Assembly (NCBI RefSeq): GCF_040939455.1
Contig: NC_134108.1
Location: forward strand, 53,505,501-53,569,500
Origin: Microcebus murinus
Lineage: Eukaryota; Chordata; Mammalia; Primates; Cheirogaleidae
Direction of reading: 5' to 3'
DNA: 64,000 bases
The notes below the pieces were generated by a model that saw only the letters and a list, made by a program, of their open reading frames with translations, was not told the origin of the DNA and searched no databases. Positions within the stretch are counted from its first letter, which is position 1. Each line of letters begins with the position of its first letter. Both the position numbers and the translations under genes were made by a program. Below, one piece after another: positions 1 through 10,350 of the stretch.

Positions 1-269
1 CTGATAAGAATGTAATATACATTAAGTATATTATCTTTAAATTGTCTCAAACTTTATCCTGCTAATAATACCCATCTTTTTTCTCTATTTTTATTTAATT
101 TACTATATCTAATGTCCCTAGTCCTCTTTCCTACTTTCACTCTACTATGATGCATTATCTATTGCCATAATTTCTTCTACTATTTTTATTGTGATGCCTT
201 CTGAATCTGTATCTTCAATCCAAATCTTCCTTCAGAGCTCTAGCCTTACCTAATAGATATTTGTGCTCA

Positions 270-1010
270 GGTGTCTGCCACAAATTAAAGATACCTCGAA
301 CTGAACTTCGACATCTCCTGCCTTGTTTCAGCAGGGTCCTCACACCAACCACTCTTCCCTCTAATAATCTTACTCTTTTCCCTTCATTTCATGGCCCACT
401 AACCACTGATTAAGTCAGTAAAGCAGCTCTCTCGGTATTTCTCTTGAATCTTTCCTCTTGTCTTTCTCCCATGTTCAATCCGTTGCCACATCTGGATGTT
501 ACTTGCTCACAGACCTCCCTCCAATATCTTCCTTTCTTTCTATCCCATATACCATAAACCCTGAATCAGTTTCTTATATATCTTGCTTTGATCATAGCAA
601 AAAAGTCTCTGGTATACCTTCCTCTGGTGTTCTATAGTATTGCCACACCTTAATAAGCAAATCTTGTTATGATTCCTCTTAGTCAGAATTATTTAACAAC
701 TCCCCATTTCTTCCAAGAATAAAATCTTGATGTCTTAACATGGCATAAAATGCCCTTTATGATTTGACCTCTGCTAAGCTCTGCCAACATTTCCTTGCTC
801 TTCATATCCTCTCTTTTTTCTAGCAACGTTGACACTTGCAGTTATTTGGTTATTCTCTGTGTTTTCATCTCTTAGTTTTTGCTTGACTGCTCTATCCACT
901 CTGTCTTCTTGCAAGGTAGATGCTGGCTCTTTTGTTGAGCTTCCATAATCTGCCTCTTCCTCCTCCAGACTGGGTTTGATGCTGCTCTCAAGTGTTCTCA
1001 TTGTGCTTGT
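270..1010 (+). repeat. Old L2 LINE fragment, sense
   Basis: The stretch follows the order of L2 ORF2 C-terminal sequence: a segment like the L2 'ctgaactca' part, then a pyrimidine-rich part with CAATCCGTTGCCACATC, then AATAAAATCTTGATGTC and CCCTTTATGATTTGACCTCTGC, which resembles the usual L2 'aataaaatccaaactc...ccctccatgatctggcccc' block. No open reading frame survives. This is by recalled consensus; divergence is high and the edges are approximate. Confidence 0.5.
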
Positions 1011-1379
1011 GTGGGCATCTGCAATAGCATCACTAAAGTGCACAGTCATTGTCAGGTTATGCATCGAACTCCTCCATTAAACTGTCAGGTTTCCCATAGA
1101 ATTCTTCCACTGAGGCTGTGTCCATATCTCTTATTTATTCAGCATTTACAAAGATATCTGGGACATGAATGTTGGTTGCACAAAGGACCGAATGAGATGT
1201 CTGCAGAGTAGCACCTGCTTACATGTGCACTGTCACCAACATATTTGATGATAATGAGTGTTAAAGCTCATCATTTCACCTCTGGTTTGTATTAATTTGG
1301 TCAAGCCTCACTCATAGGGCTTTTCTGGCTTTAATTATAGTTAATATAATAAAATTATGGTTGCCAATTTTTATAGCAC
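1011..1379. other. Unannotated AT-rich stretch
   Basis: I see no repeat, exon or RNA structure I can name here. Short open frames on both strands overlap one another and resemble nothing known. Confidence 0.5.
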
Positions 1380-1595
1380 TCAGATTTTATATAATACCTA
1401 CAAGCATATTTTTAAACTGTTAACCCTGTTAAACAAATGAAATTTGTGACATTATTATGATCACATTTCTACAAACAAGAGAACTGAGGAATAGAAGGGA
1501 AACTGACTTGTCCAAGGTCACACATGCAGTAAGTCATAAACTGGGAATTTGAACCCAGTTCTTTTAGGTCTTCGTTAGTGTCTTGCAAGCATCTC
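1380..1595 (-). repeat. MIR SINE fragment, antisense
   Basis: The MIR core reads in antisense: GAGAACTGAGGAATAGAAG, then ACTTGTCCAAGGTCACACA, then GGGAATTTGAACCCAGTTC. These correspond to the MIR motifs 'gaaactgaggcacagag', 'cttgcccaaggtcacacagc' and 'ggattcgaacccagg' read on the opposite strand of the usual SINE orientation. Old and diverged. Confidence 0.75.
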
Positions 1596-2945
1596 TATTT
1601 GACTGTATGTACTTTATTTATTTATAGTATTTAAGAAGTCTTTGCTTTATACATTCCTTAGTAGTCTAGAGAAAAGCATTCCAGACCAAAAAATCCTGTA
1701 CTGCCTCAGAGTAAAAGAGCAAAGGGAAACTGATAACACTTCTATATGATAATGTTTTTATTTAAAGGATGGTCTGAGAAGGAAGAAGAGTAAAGATGAG
1801 GGAAGAAAGGACAGTGTATAAAGGGAATTATTTTGAATATCAAGGAATATCTTTGTTCAACCTACAAATGGTTTAAATTACAAACACAAAATTGTCTTTA
1901 ATGGAAACTTATCAAAGTTTCAAAATTTCCTCACTATATTTATTTATTTATTTTTTGGGTATGTTTATTTTTTTTAAAGTTTCTTATTGTATCAGACAGA
2001 ATGAAATATCTAAGTCACTTGAAGATAGCTATTCTGGTGATATTTTAGAGCAACAATGAATTGAGCCCCAGAAATCACATAAGAATTCTTGTTCTTTTGA
2101 GACTTTTTTTAGGACAGATTTGCAGGCTCTAAGAATTTTCAAGCTTCACATCTAAACAAATGCACAAGCCTTTGATGTATTTTTAGTTGTTCAAAATGTT
2201 AAATCAACATTCTGTATTATTTCTGCATTTCTTTTTTTCTTTAGAATTCATGCTGCTACCTAGGACCCAATTTCTAGCCAAAAGGCAGGGCAGAAGCCTC
2301 GCAGCCACTACTACAATCAATGCTAATATTACTCTTAGGCCAGCTAGAAATTGGACCTGAGTATGTCTCTGGAGTCCAAAATCCTTGGGTCATAACACTA
2401 ACATCTCCCAGCACACAGTACAATCTTATTTAACCCTGCTTCTGGGCATTGTACATTTTAAAACTATTTCACTTTCCTGAACAGGTCTTCAACTGACTTA
2501 TGCTGTGGGTATGGAGTTCTTTTTTTCCATGTAAAAAAAGTATATTATAAGAAGCAAGCAATAAGTCAATAAGAACTGGGTGTATGCACACACATTGAAA
2601 TAAATGGTGCAGAGACTTTACCTTAATTTATTAAAGATGCAAATGACTGATTACAAATTGATGCTATGGGTAATTAAGTTTCAAATGTGTTTAATAACTA
2701 AAGTGGAGGTGCAATTTAATATTTTGAAGTTTTTACTTTTAATTACTGACAAGTCATCATCATTTTACAGTAAAAATGGATTTATAAAAATCTTTATTGC
2801 TTAGGGAACAGCTTCAGTGATCTTCTCTGACATTGAAAAAAGTGTCATTGGCTGTCATCTCCAACTAACTGTGGGAACATATGAGGTATTTGTATATTGA
2901 GAAGCATTTGTAAAAAGCTGATGAATCTAAAACATGTTACTGGTT
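1596..2945. other. Unique AT-rich DNA, no feature seen
   Basis: This contains a short (TTTA)n-like patch near 1941-1955 and several A or T runs. No coding potential: the only longer open frame (2604-2804, plus) is low-complexity and Leu/Lys/Ile-rich, as expected of AT-rich DNA. Confidence 0.5.
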
Positions 2946-3322
2946 TTCTTAGTTCATTTCCTTTTGCTATGTGTGAATACCTGAAACTGGGTAATTTATT
3001 AAAAAAATGAAATTTATTTCTTTTATGGAGGCTTGGAAATCCAAGAGCATGGCCCTGGCATCTGGTGAGGGCCTTCTTGCTGTATCACAATATGGTGGAG
3101 GGCATCATGTGGAAAGAGGGCAAGAGCATGCCAATTAAGGTCTCTTCTCCTCCTCTTATAAAGCCTCCAATCCCATGATGGGGGCCTCACTCTGATGACC
3201 ATATCTAATCTTAATTATCTCCCAAATGTCCCACCTCCAAATACCAACAACATATGGATTTGGGGATTAAGTTTCCAACATGTGAAATTTGGAGGACATA
3301 TTCAAACTAAAGCACTGATCAA
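2946..3322 (-). repeat. MLT1-type ERVL-MaLR LTR, antisense
   Basis: The stretch follows an antisense MLT1 LTR from end to end: CCTGAAACTGGGTAATTTAT, AAATTTATTTCTTTTATGGAGG, TCTGGTGAGGGCCTTCTTGCTG, AATCCCATGATGGGGGCCTC, AATTATCTCCCAAATGTCCC, CCTCCAAATACCAACAACAT, and an end reading GTGAAATTTGGAGGACATATTC. These match in order the MLT1 blocks for the polyadenylation region, 'ggtgagggccctcttcct', 'cccatcatgggggcccc' and 'gaattttggggggacacaaac'. It is a solitary LTR with no internal or coding part. Subfamily cannot be fixed by eye. Confidence 0.75.
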
Positions 3323-4789
3323 AAAAGTCTTCTCATTGGCTCCTCTCACCAGATTCTTATATTTATCTAGTAGTTGCAGTTCATTTAATTAACATTAAAA
3401 AAATGTGATCTCCTTTCCAAAGAGGAGTATGGCAATCTAAAAAATCATTTGGAAATATACTTCCAGAGCACCTATTTTGAATATGTTACACACAAAGATT
3501 TCCTCATCCTGATTTCTGTGGTTGCTAACAATAGAAAGATCCAAATGTATGAGCTGTATTTTGATGCATTTCTTATCTATCAAAGAGGCCCTGTCTGAAG
3601 TATAGCCAGCCATTTTGAGATTTGAAGCCCCAGAAGTTGAAACAGAGAAGTAATATTGTCCAGTGATTGTAGGATGGGAGTATAAATTAGCATTCTATTT
3701 ACAAGATCTACTCATTTAATAAGGACTATTTAAATAATATATAGTAGATCTCAGGGTTTCATTAGCTCAGCATTTTCCCTGTTAGGATTTCAATCCATGA
3801 CTTCACTCCTTTGATCACAGCAGTGGATGGTTGTCCTAAGTAGCAACAGAGTTTCCCTCATGTAGGAGTTGGGCCTTGAAAAGGGAATGAAGGATTGAAG
3901 GCAGTGGGAGTTGAATCACTTGATGGTATCATATCCATTTCTTGCTATAGAAATTCTTGAGGATGGACTGCTACCTCCCTTCTTGAAGCAAGAGAAACAA
4001 TTTCTTGCCTTATTAACATGTTCTTGAGATAACTCGGTCTGTTTCTTTTGCCTATAAACAAAGAATATGAACTAATTAAACCTATTCTATACCTTGAATA
4101 CTAATTAAGATACTTAATTTATATGTAATAATGAGATATGTTAATTCAAAATAGATAATTTGTTGAAGATTATTGTCATGGAGGGCAGGGCAAGTACGCA
4201 TAGAATTGGTTCTAAAAAAGTATTTCATGTAGGCTAAATTTATCCTGGAGTTTTCTTTTTTCTGGGCCTTTGTTGTTATAGTCTTTCTCCTTTCCATGAC
4301 TCTCAAAAATTTTTTATTTTTAAAAAAATGTCACTAAGTGTAGAATGATCCTACATCTTGAATTGCCTAGAATAATCTAGTCTTATGTCCATTGCTCTGG
4401 TGTAATTACTAACAGCTCCTCTCTTCATTTTCAAGTGTCTCAGTTTATGGCCACCCTACTTAAATGTTTTTGTGAACCTTGATAGACATTTTTAACATGG
4501 GAAAAAGTTGAAGTGATCAATTTATCAGCAAATTGATGAATTTTCCTATAGTCTTTTTAAAAAAAAATTAAAAAGAAAATCGCATGCTGTTCAATAGGTA
4601 TAAACTTTCAGTTATACATGAATAAGTTCTAGAGATTTGCTGTACAACATTGTGCCTATAGTATTATTTCTGCATTTGTGCGCTTACAAATTTATGAAGG
4701 TTGATCTCATGTTAAGTGTCTTATCACAATTTCAAAATATCATGAGGTCAGAAGTATCTCTTTACTTGCCTTAACAGCTCTCCTTATAT
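3323..4789. other. Unique DNA, no feature seen
   Basis: AT-rich single-copy-looking sequence. No splice-bounded open frame or named repeat could be supported. A short minus-strand frame at 4082-4306 is Lys/Thr/Ile-rich and looks like chance. Confidence 0.5.
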
Positions 4790-4985
4790 GTCAAACTCAC
4801 TCCTCATCACAACTCTATGATGTAGTCACTGTTATTAAATGCATTTTACAAATGAAGAAATCAAGGCTCAGGTTGATAAGTGACACGCTCAAGGTTATAT
4901 AGTTAGGAAGTGGTGAAGCTGGGATTTGGGCCCAGTCAGACCAATTCTGAAGTCCTTTCTTTTAACCACCTGTTCTCTAAGTCCA
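4790..4985 (-). repeat. MIR SINE fragment, antisense
   Basis: Antisense MIR order is clear: CTCATCACAACTCTATGATG (the 'cctcacaacaaccctatgagg' block), ATGCATTTTACAAATGAAGA, CGCTCAAGGTTATATAGTTA, GGATTTGGGCCCAGTC, and an end at TTTTAACCACC, the 'ttaaccactatgc' block of the MIR head. Confidence 0.8.
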
Positions 4986-7064
4986 TAACCCACACCAGAC
5001 AATTACAGGGCAATAAATTTGTATGGTATGACAAGTAATTCAATCATTGAAATAGCTAAAATCAGAATTTAATGTGAGCCTCTTTACTGAAATTTGTGTA
5101 GATTATCTTCATCCTATGGTAAATCTTACTTCCTTTGTTTGAAATTTTTCTGCGCTAGCTTCAGTTATAAACATGTCAATATTGTTCCAGCATTCAATAA
5201 TAGCTTTTTAAGAAATGTGACTTCAAAAACACAGATCTAGCTGTTCAACCATCAAATTTAGGGTATTAAAAAAAGCAAGAATTTTTCTTTCAAGGTAGCA
5301 TTCCCAATTAAAATATTTGGAAGTGCTGCCCTTCTTTAAAAAGCACATGTGTTCGCGAATCTGCCAAGTGAATCTACCTGTTTCCACTCTGCTTTAGCGG
5401 TTTTTCTGTGTTAAATGTGCACAAATCGAAGAATCACAGTACCTCCAAAAATGCTGCTACTTAATTCTCCTGTGTGACTCTCTTTATTGAAGATGTCTAC
5501 CTTTAAACAGATTTGATGAGCTTTGTGAGATTTCGACTTCAAAGAGGAGCTCTTGAATTTTTAATCATCTTGTTCAGGAACAATGTTTTCTTGGTGTGCC
5601 TTCTATTTCTCTTTTATACAGAAAAATTATACGCATTTTTACTAAGTCATCAATTCCTACTTGAAATTCTACCCTCAGTTTCATGCATGCATGGCTTTAT
5701 AAAACTGGGATAAGTTTTATGTGCTTCAGGGACTGTGCAGTGAAAGCAGGATCCAGCAGAGCTTTGGCCATATCCGACAAATGCCTGCTGTCAGATTTTC
5801 CCTTCTCCTCTGTTTGACACGATGGAATCCTTTACAAACATGTCGATTTAGACCAGCATGCTGCATACTAAATTACGAAAACAGTATTCATATGTTAGTA
5901 TCAAAAAAAGTGGACTCATCATGTGGTATTGTTCTGAAGCGAAACCTTGGTGATGAGATGAGAAAAGAAGACTATTCACCAATTATCTCAATATTTCGAA
6001 GGCCGTGGCATAGGGTGGATGTTTGACTTTTGCTGCGGGATGGCAGGTTTGCTGTGATTTGTGTAGATCTAACTATGTGATTTTGGTTTTTATGACAGAT
6101 GTTAGAGGAATAATATTCAACTTTGTGATGTATTGTAATATCCTTGGGGTAAAAATGAATCTGTGTAGAATTGAAAAATATTGTAGTTGTATTTGTTAAT
6201 TGAAGTTGCTATGCTTTGTTCTTTATTTCAGAGCATCATGCCTGAGCAGACATAGAAAATAGCAATTATTTTTAGCAAATGTGAGACTTGCTTGCAGGAT
6301 TCCAGCGTGTGGTGAGCCTCTAGACACACAGGGAAGGGAAAGGGGGGGTGGGTCACAGGCTGGGGTTTCACTTGTAGGATGTACTTGTCATTTCTGAAAA
6401 TCAATAATGTTTTACATGTGTTTTGTTCCAACCCTTCATATACAATATGCTGGCTTTAAATGTGATGGAGTTAAGTGGATATGTCTGTGACAATTGCAAG
6501 ATCTACAATCATCCTCTCATTTTTCTGTGGTTTAACAATTTAGCCCATTCAAATCCATATCATAACAAACTGAAAGTTCTACACTCTTATTTCACATTGA
6601 GTCTGGAAATCATTAAAAGAAAAAAATGCTTCAATATGTACCCAGTGGAAGGGGCTCAATGACACATAGCAGAGAGAATTCCTGGGGAGTGAGTACTCAG
6701 CAGCAAATGTCCAGACAACTGAAATAACCACACTGTACTCTTTTTAAAATTAATGATGGGAAATGAACATAACAAGATGTTATTTGTTCAAACCAGTTTG
6801 TATACCACTTCAAGATTAATCTCTTAGACATGTTTTAATTCTGTCACTATATTAATAAAATGGCCTTTGTTGCTTAAAGGATAATGATCATTAGTGTCAT
6901 ACTGATATTCAAGGTCTTTGTCAAACAGGCTGAGTGAATCTAATTCCTTAGGTAGCCTCTCTAGGTCTTAGCTGTTGGGTATCTACTAAAAAGCATCTGC
7001 AATTTGGTGTCTAGCCAATTGGAAAACCTTTTTAGACTCCATTTCTTACCCATTGTTAATAATG
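4986..7064. other. Unique DNA with a CpG-containing part at 5330-6050
   Basis: No repeat is recognised. The subsegment 5330-6050 keeps several CpGs (TTCGCGAATC, TTAGCGG, TTTCGACTTC, ATATCCGACA, GAAGCGAAAC, ATTTCGAAGGCCG) in otherwise CpG-poor DNA. It contains a 101-codon plus-strand open frame at 5721-6026 that resembles no protein I know. A G-run (AGGGGGGGTGGG) lies near 6340. I do not claim a gene. Confidence 0.4.
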
Positions 7065-7290
7065 ATTGCTAACATTTTTTGAGCATTTATTATGTACCAG
7101 ATATTACCCTGAGTGCTTTTATTATCTCATTTACTTAGCACAGCAGCCTGTGCAATAGTTTCCGTTATCTCCCCCATAGTGAGAGTTAGACACACACAGA
7201 TATGCAACATCCTCTGGGTTGCAAAGCTAATGAGCAGCAGAGTGCAGTCTGACTCTAGATTTAAAGAGTGATCTAAACCACTGAACTGAA
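7065..7290 (-). repeat. MIR SINE fragment, antisense
   Basis: Antisense MIR: TTGCTAACATTTTTTGAGCA, TTATTATGTACCAGATATTA, TATTATCTCATTTACTTAGC, then CAACATCCTCTGGGTTGCAA, CAGAGTGCAGTCTGACTC and TCTAAACCACTGAAC. These correspond to 'gctaacatttattgagcact', 'tactatgtgccaggcac' and the terminal 'agtctggctc...ttaaccact' of MIR. Confidence 0.75.
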
Positions 7291-7599
7291 TTGCTTCTGT
7301 TTTGCTTCAGATTTTCCATTCCACAACGTTTGTTTTGGATTCTGCCTGAGACCAACCTCTCGGGCTTGTTACCTGGGTTGGGCTCGCTGTCTGGTTTTCC
7401 CTTTGGGTTTTCATCGGAGCCCTGTCTCACATCAAACTTGGCCTCACATTTTTAGTCTTTAAGCCACTGGGCTTCTTCCAGGTCTGATCTGACTGCTGCT
7501 TCCTGCTGGGGGTGCCCTCTCTGTCGGCCCCCTGAGGAAGCATTATGTTAAGTTACTTCTGCATAGTCACATTCACTGACTTTTCTTTCACCTGCCTAG

Positions 7600-8064
7600 A
7601 AGTCCTCCCACATTGATTAGATAAATTCCACCCCTGTGGCTTTCTGAAAGCAGCCTGCTTCTGTTTCTGCTCCTACCTAAGGGTCTTCTTTTGCTGCCTG
7701 CAGGATCTTTCTTCCTTTATCCCCTAAACTCCTGCACTCTGCAAGGTTCTGACCCTTTATTATATCTTTGACTTTCTATTCTTCCACTTTTTAAAACTTG
7801 CTGTTGATTTTCACTGGATGATTCTGAAATTTCAGCCTTCTCTCAGGACCTATCATGCAGTGTCTTGCTTTTAATTGTCAGTTGATTATTTCCACCTCAA
7901 TGTCCTATTTCTGTAACCAATTTTATAGTCTTCACATTTGTATGCTTCCCTTTGCCCTAAACCTGCTCCTCCTTTTGACTACCCTAGTTTTATTAATACT
8001 CTTACAAGTATCTCAGATAACTGGGCTCCAATTTTAGTAGTGTTTGGTTTCACCGAATCCCTCT
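7600..8064 (+). repeat. L2 LINE fragment, sense (left half, split by a MIR)
   Basis: The segment around TTATTTCCACCTCAATGTCC and TAAACCTGCTCCTCCTTTTG resembles the L2 ORF2 part 'catctccacctggatgtcc ... aaacctgctcctccttc'. L2-like sequence resumes at about 8216 after a MIR, so the MIR probably inserted into this L2. There are no intact frames. The left edge is vague. Confidence 0.5.
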
Positions 8065-8215
8065 TATATCCAACTAGCTAATGCTCACTGTACTATCAGT
8101 ACATGCTGGGTAGTGTTCTAAGTTTTTATGTGGATTATCTTATTTAAACTTAAACTAGGAAGTAGTGACTCATTGTTATTCCTATTTTATGGCAGAGAAC
8201 TCCTCAGTCTTATAG
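8065..8215 (-). repeat. MIR SINE, antisense, nested in L2
   Basis: GCTAATGCTCACTGTACTAT, TGCTGGGTAGTGTTCTAAG, TGGATTATCTTATTTAAAC and TTATTCCTATTTTATGGCAG follow the antisense MIR blocks 'tgccaggcactgttctaag', 'actcatttaatcctcac' and 'ttattatccccattttacag'. L2-like sequence lies on both sides. Confidence 0.65.
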
Positions 8216-8900
8216 TCCTGTTGGTCCCCTTGGTCATAAACTCTCCCTTATCCACCCCCTTCCGTCAGTGGTATTAGCTGCAATAGTTTCTACTGGTATT
8301 TCTCTGAACTTGAACCGGTCTTTTTCCGGCTAGACCTCCTCCTTCTCAACAATATATTATGGTTACTTGATGACGGTTAATTTTCCTAAAATATTGCTCT
8401 AATAATGCCAGTTTACAGTGCCCAGACCTTTTATGACTTCTTTTGTTTTGCATATTAAAATCCAAAAATCTCCCCTCATTTCCAAAGCTATCACCTATAT
8501 TTCCAAACCTGTTTTCTATTGTCATGCCAAGAAAGCTGTCATGCCAAGAAAGCTGTCAAACATCTTTTCAGTTTTCAAAGTTATTTCTTTCCAACCTCCT
8601 TACTTTAGTTATTTCATTCTTAGAGCCCCCCCCCCGTCTCTGCCTATAGAAATCTTTCACAATGTCAAGACTTGACTTCAATGCCACTTCGTATTACCTT
8701 GAGTGCTCAAATGAAACAAATGTCCATGTTCTGAAATTTCATGGGGCATTTTTTTGTGCCACTCACATAAAACCTATTTATTGCCTTGTTTGTGGTCATT
8801 TTTGTTTGTTTCTTTTCTTTCTAGTAGGCTGTAAACCTATAGGGGAACAGCGGCTCTCACATTTACCTTGTATTCCCCTTGGCATAAAAGAGATCCTTTT
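8216..8900 (+). repeat. L2 LINE fragment, sense (right half)
   Basis: GTATTAGCTGCAATAGTTTC matches the L2 block 'ggactactgcaatagcctcc'. The segment TATTAAAATCCAAAAATCTC follows, and the 3' region reads GTAGGCTGTAAACCTATAGG and CACATTTACCTTGTATTCCC, like the L2 tail 'tgtaagctccatgagggcag ... gtatccccagcgcc'. Includes a C-run (8628-8636) and a small tandem duplication, listed separately. Confidence 0.55.
8521..8554 (+). repeat. 17-bp perfect tandem duplication
   Basis: GTCATGCCAAGAAAGCT occurs twice head to tail (8521-8537 and 8538-8554), followed by GTCA. It lies inside the old L2 and is probably a replication-slippage duplication. Confidence 0.9.
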
Positions 8901-10139
8901 ATGGGAGGAAATCTTAGAAAATATTTTACTATATAAATGAAGGCAAAATCCCTTTTGTGATATAGCAATTTTCTTGGTTTTTAATTTTGGGGGGCATAGT
9001 TCCTTTTCAAAATCTGAGAAAACTGAGCATTTCTAGCCAGAAAAAAGAGAACTACATAAAGGGATAAGGTTTTGTATAAATTTCAGCACATTCATGGGTC
9101 CCCTGAAGCCAATTTAGGTTATGAAATTTTATATTTCACCCACCCATGTATTTTATGATCTACCGTTTGGCAGTGTAACAATGAGGGTCACCCAAACTGG
9201 GAGGAGTCCTTTCATATTTCTGCGCCAAGGTTTCCAAACTATCAACAACACTGCTGTGTCAGTTTCAATGGGATGTGAGGTAATAATAGAAAAATACATC
9301 CGAAAGTGTTTATTGGCATGATCATTCAGGACTCAAGGTACATGGCAGGTAGGGCTTTGTATTAGGGATATGGAAAATTATAAAAACCAAAAAAATCATT
9401 CTTACCCGATGAGGAGATAATTTTTATTTTCTAATCAGGCAGATAATAAAGAATTTCAGCCATGTATATAGGGCGCCTTTGTATACCTTATTATATATAA
9501 GGCCCACATCCACTCTGTAATCCTTCTTTTAGGATCCTTAGTGAAAAGAGGCAATGAGGCCACTGATCTTATCAGTGACTGTATAAAAATTATATGTGGA
9601 TGTTCCTTCTCCCTTTACCAGTGGTCCTTACCTGTGTTCTCTAGAGAAAGCTGTAGTGTATCTGAAGTATAAATATAACCATCAGCCCTACTGTCCCATC
9701 AATGTGGGGGGATCAGAAGATGGGCCAAAGTTCAAGATAAGGAAAATAGAAGGCAGAAGAAAAATGTGCCTGCCCCTTTATAACTCTGTGGGAGGTATTA
9801 GTGCCTGGCTATCCAGCTTACATTTGAAGTGTGGGTTTTTTGAATTGTGTCCTAGCTTCCTGGCAATAGTTACACAGTTAATACCTTGATGGTGATCCAA
9901 AGACTATCTCCTTCCATTGCTTCTTTTAGCTGCTCCTGACCTTGCAAGAAAGCTGTATTAGAAGCTATGTTTCTAATACAAAGAATGATTCATGAAACTC
10001 AAGCATCTTTGTGAATTCTTCTTAACTTCTCTTTATAAAGACTGAAGTTAGGCAGGTATTATGGGAGGCAACATTATGGGAAAGATAGATTGGGTAGCCG
10101 AGCAATTATATCAATAAGCTTTAAGTATAAATTATGGGC
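8901..10139. other. Unique DNA, no feature seen
   Basis: I recognise no repeat or exon. Two plus-strand open frames (9121-9321 and 9596-9889, the latter 97 codons) have no recognisable domain and no good translation-start context. Confidence 0.45.
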
Positions 10140-10350
10140 TACACACTAGCTGTTGGAGATCCAGAAATGAGTAAGACATATTTGTGTCTTCAAGGTGGCC
10201 AAAATCCAGAAAAAAAGAGGCAGACACATCAACGTACAATTATAAGACTTTACAAGAGCAGTGACTGAGATTCTCTGGGCATTGTGGAAGCACAGAGAAG
10301 GAGTACCTAAACCAAAGTAGGTGAGTTAGGGAAGGTTTTCTTAAAAAAGC
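10140..10350 (-). repeat. L2 LINE 3'-end fragment, antisense
   Basis: The segment CACACTAGCTGTTGGAGATC, AAATGAGTAAGACATATTTG, GTGTCTTCAAGGTGGCC ... GGAAGCACAGAGAAGGAGTA and GTTAGGGAAGGTTTTCTT follows the antisense L2 3' region ('gatacagcggtgaacaagacagac ... cctcatggagc ... agggaaggcttcct'). Confidence 0.6.
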
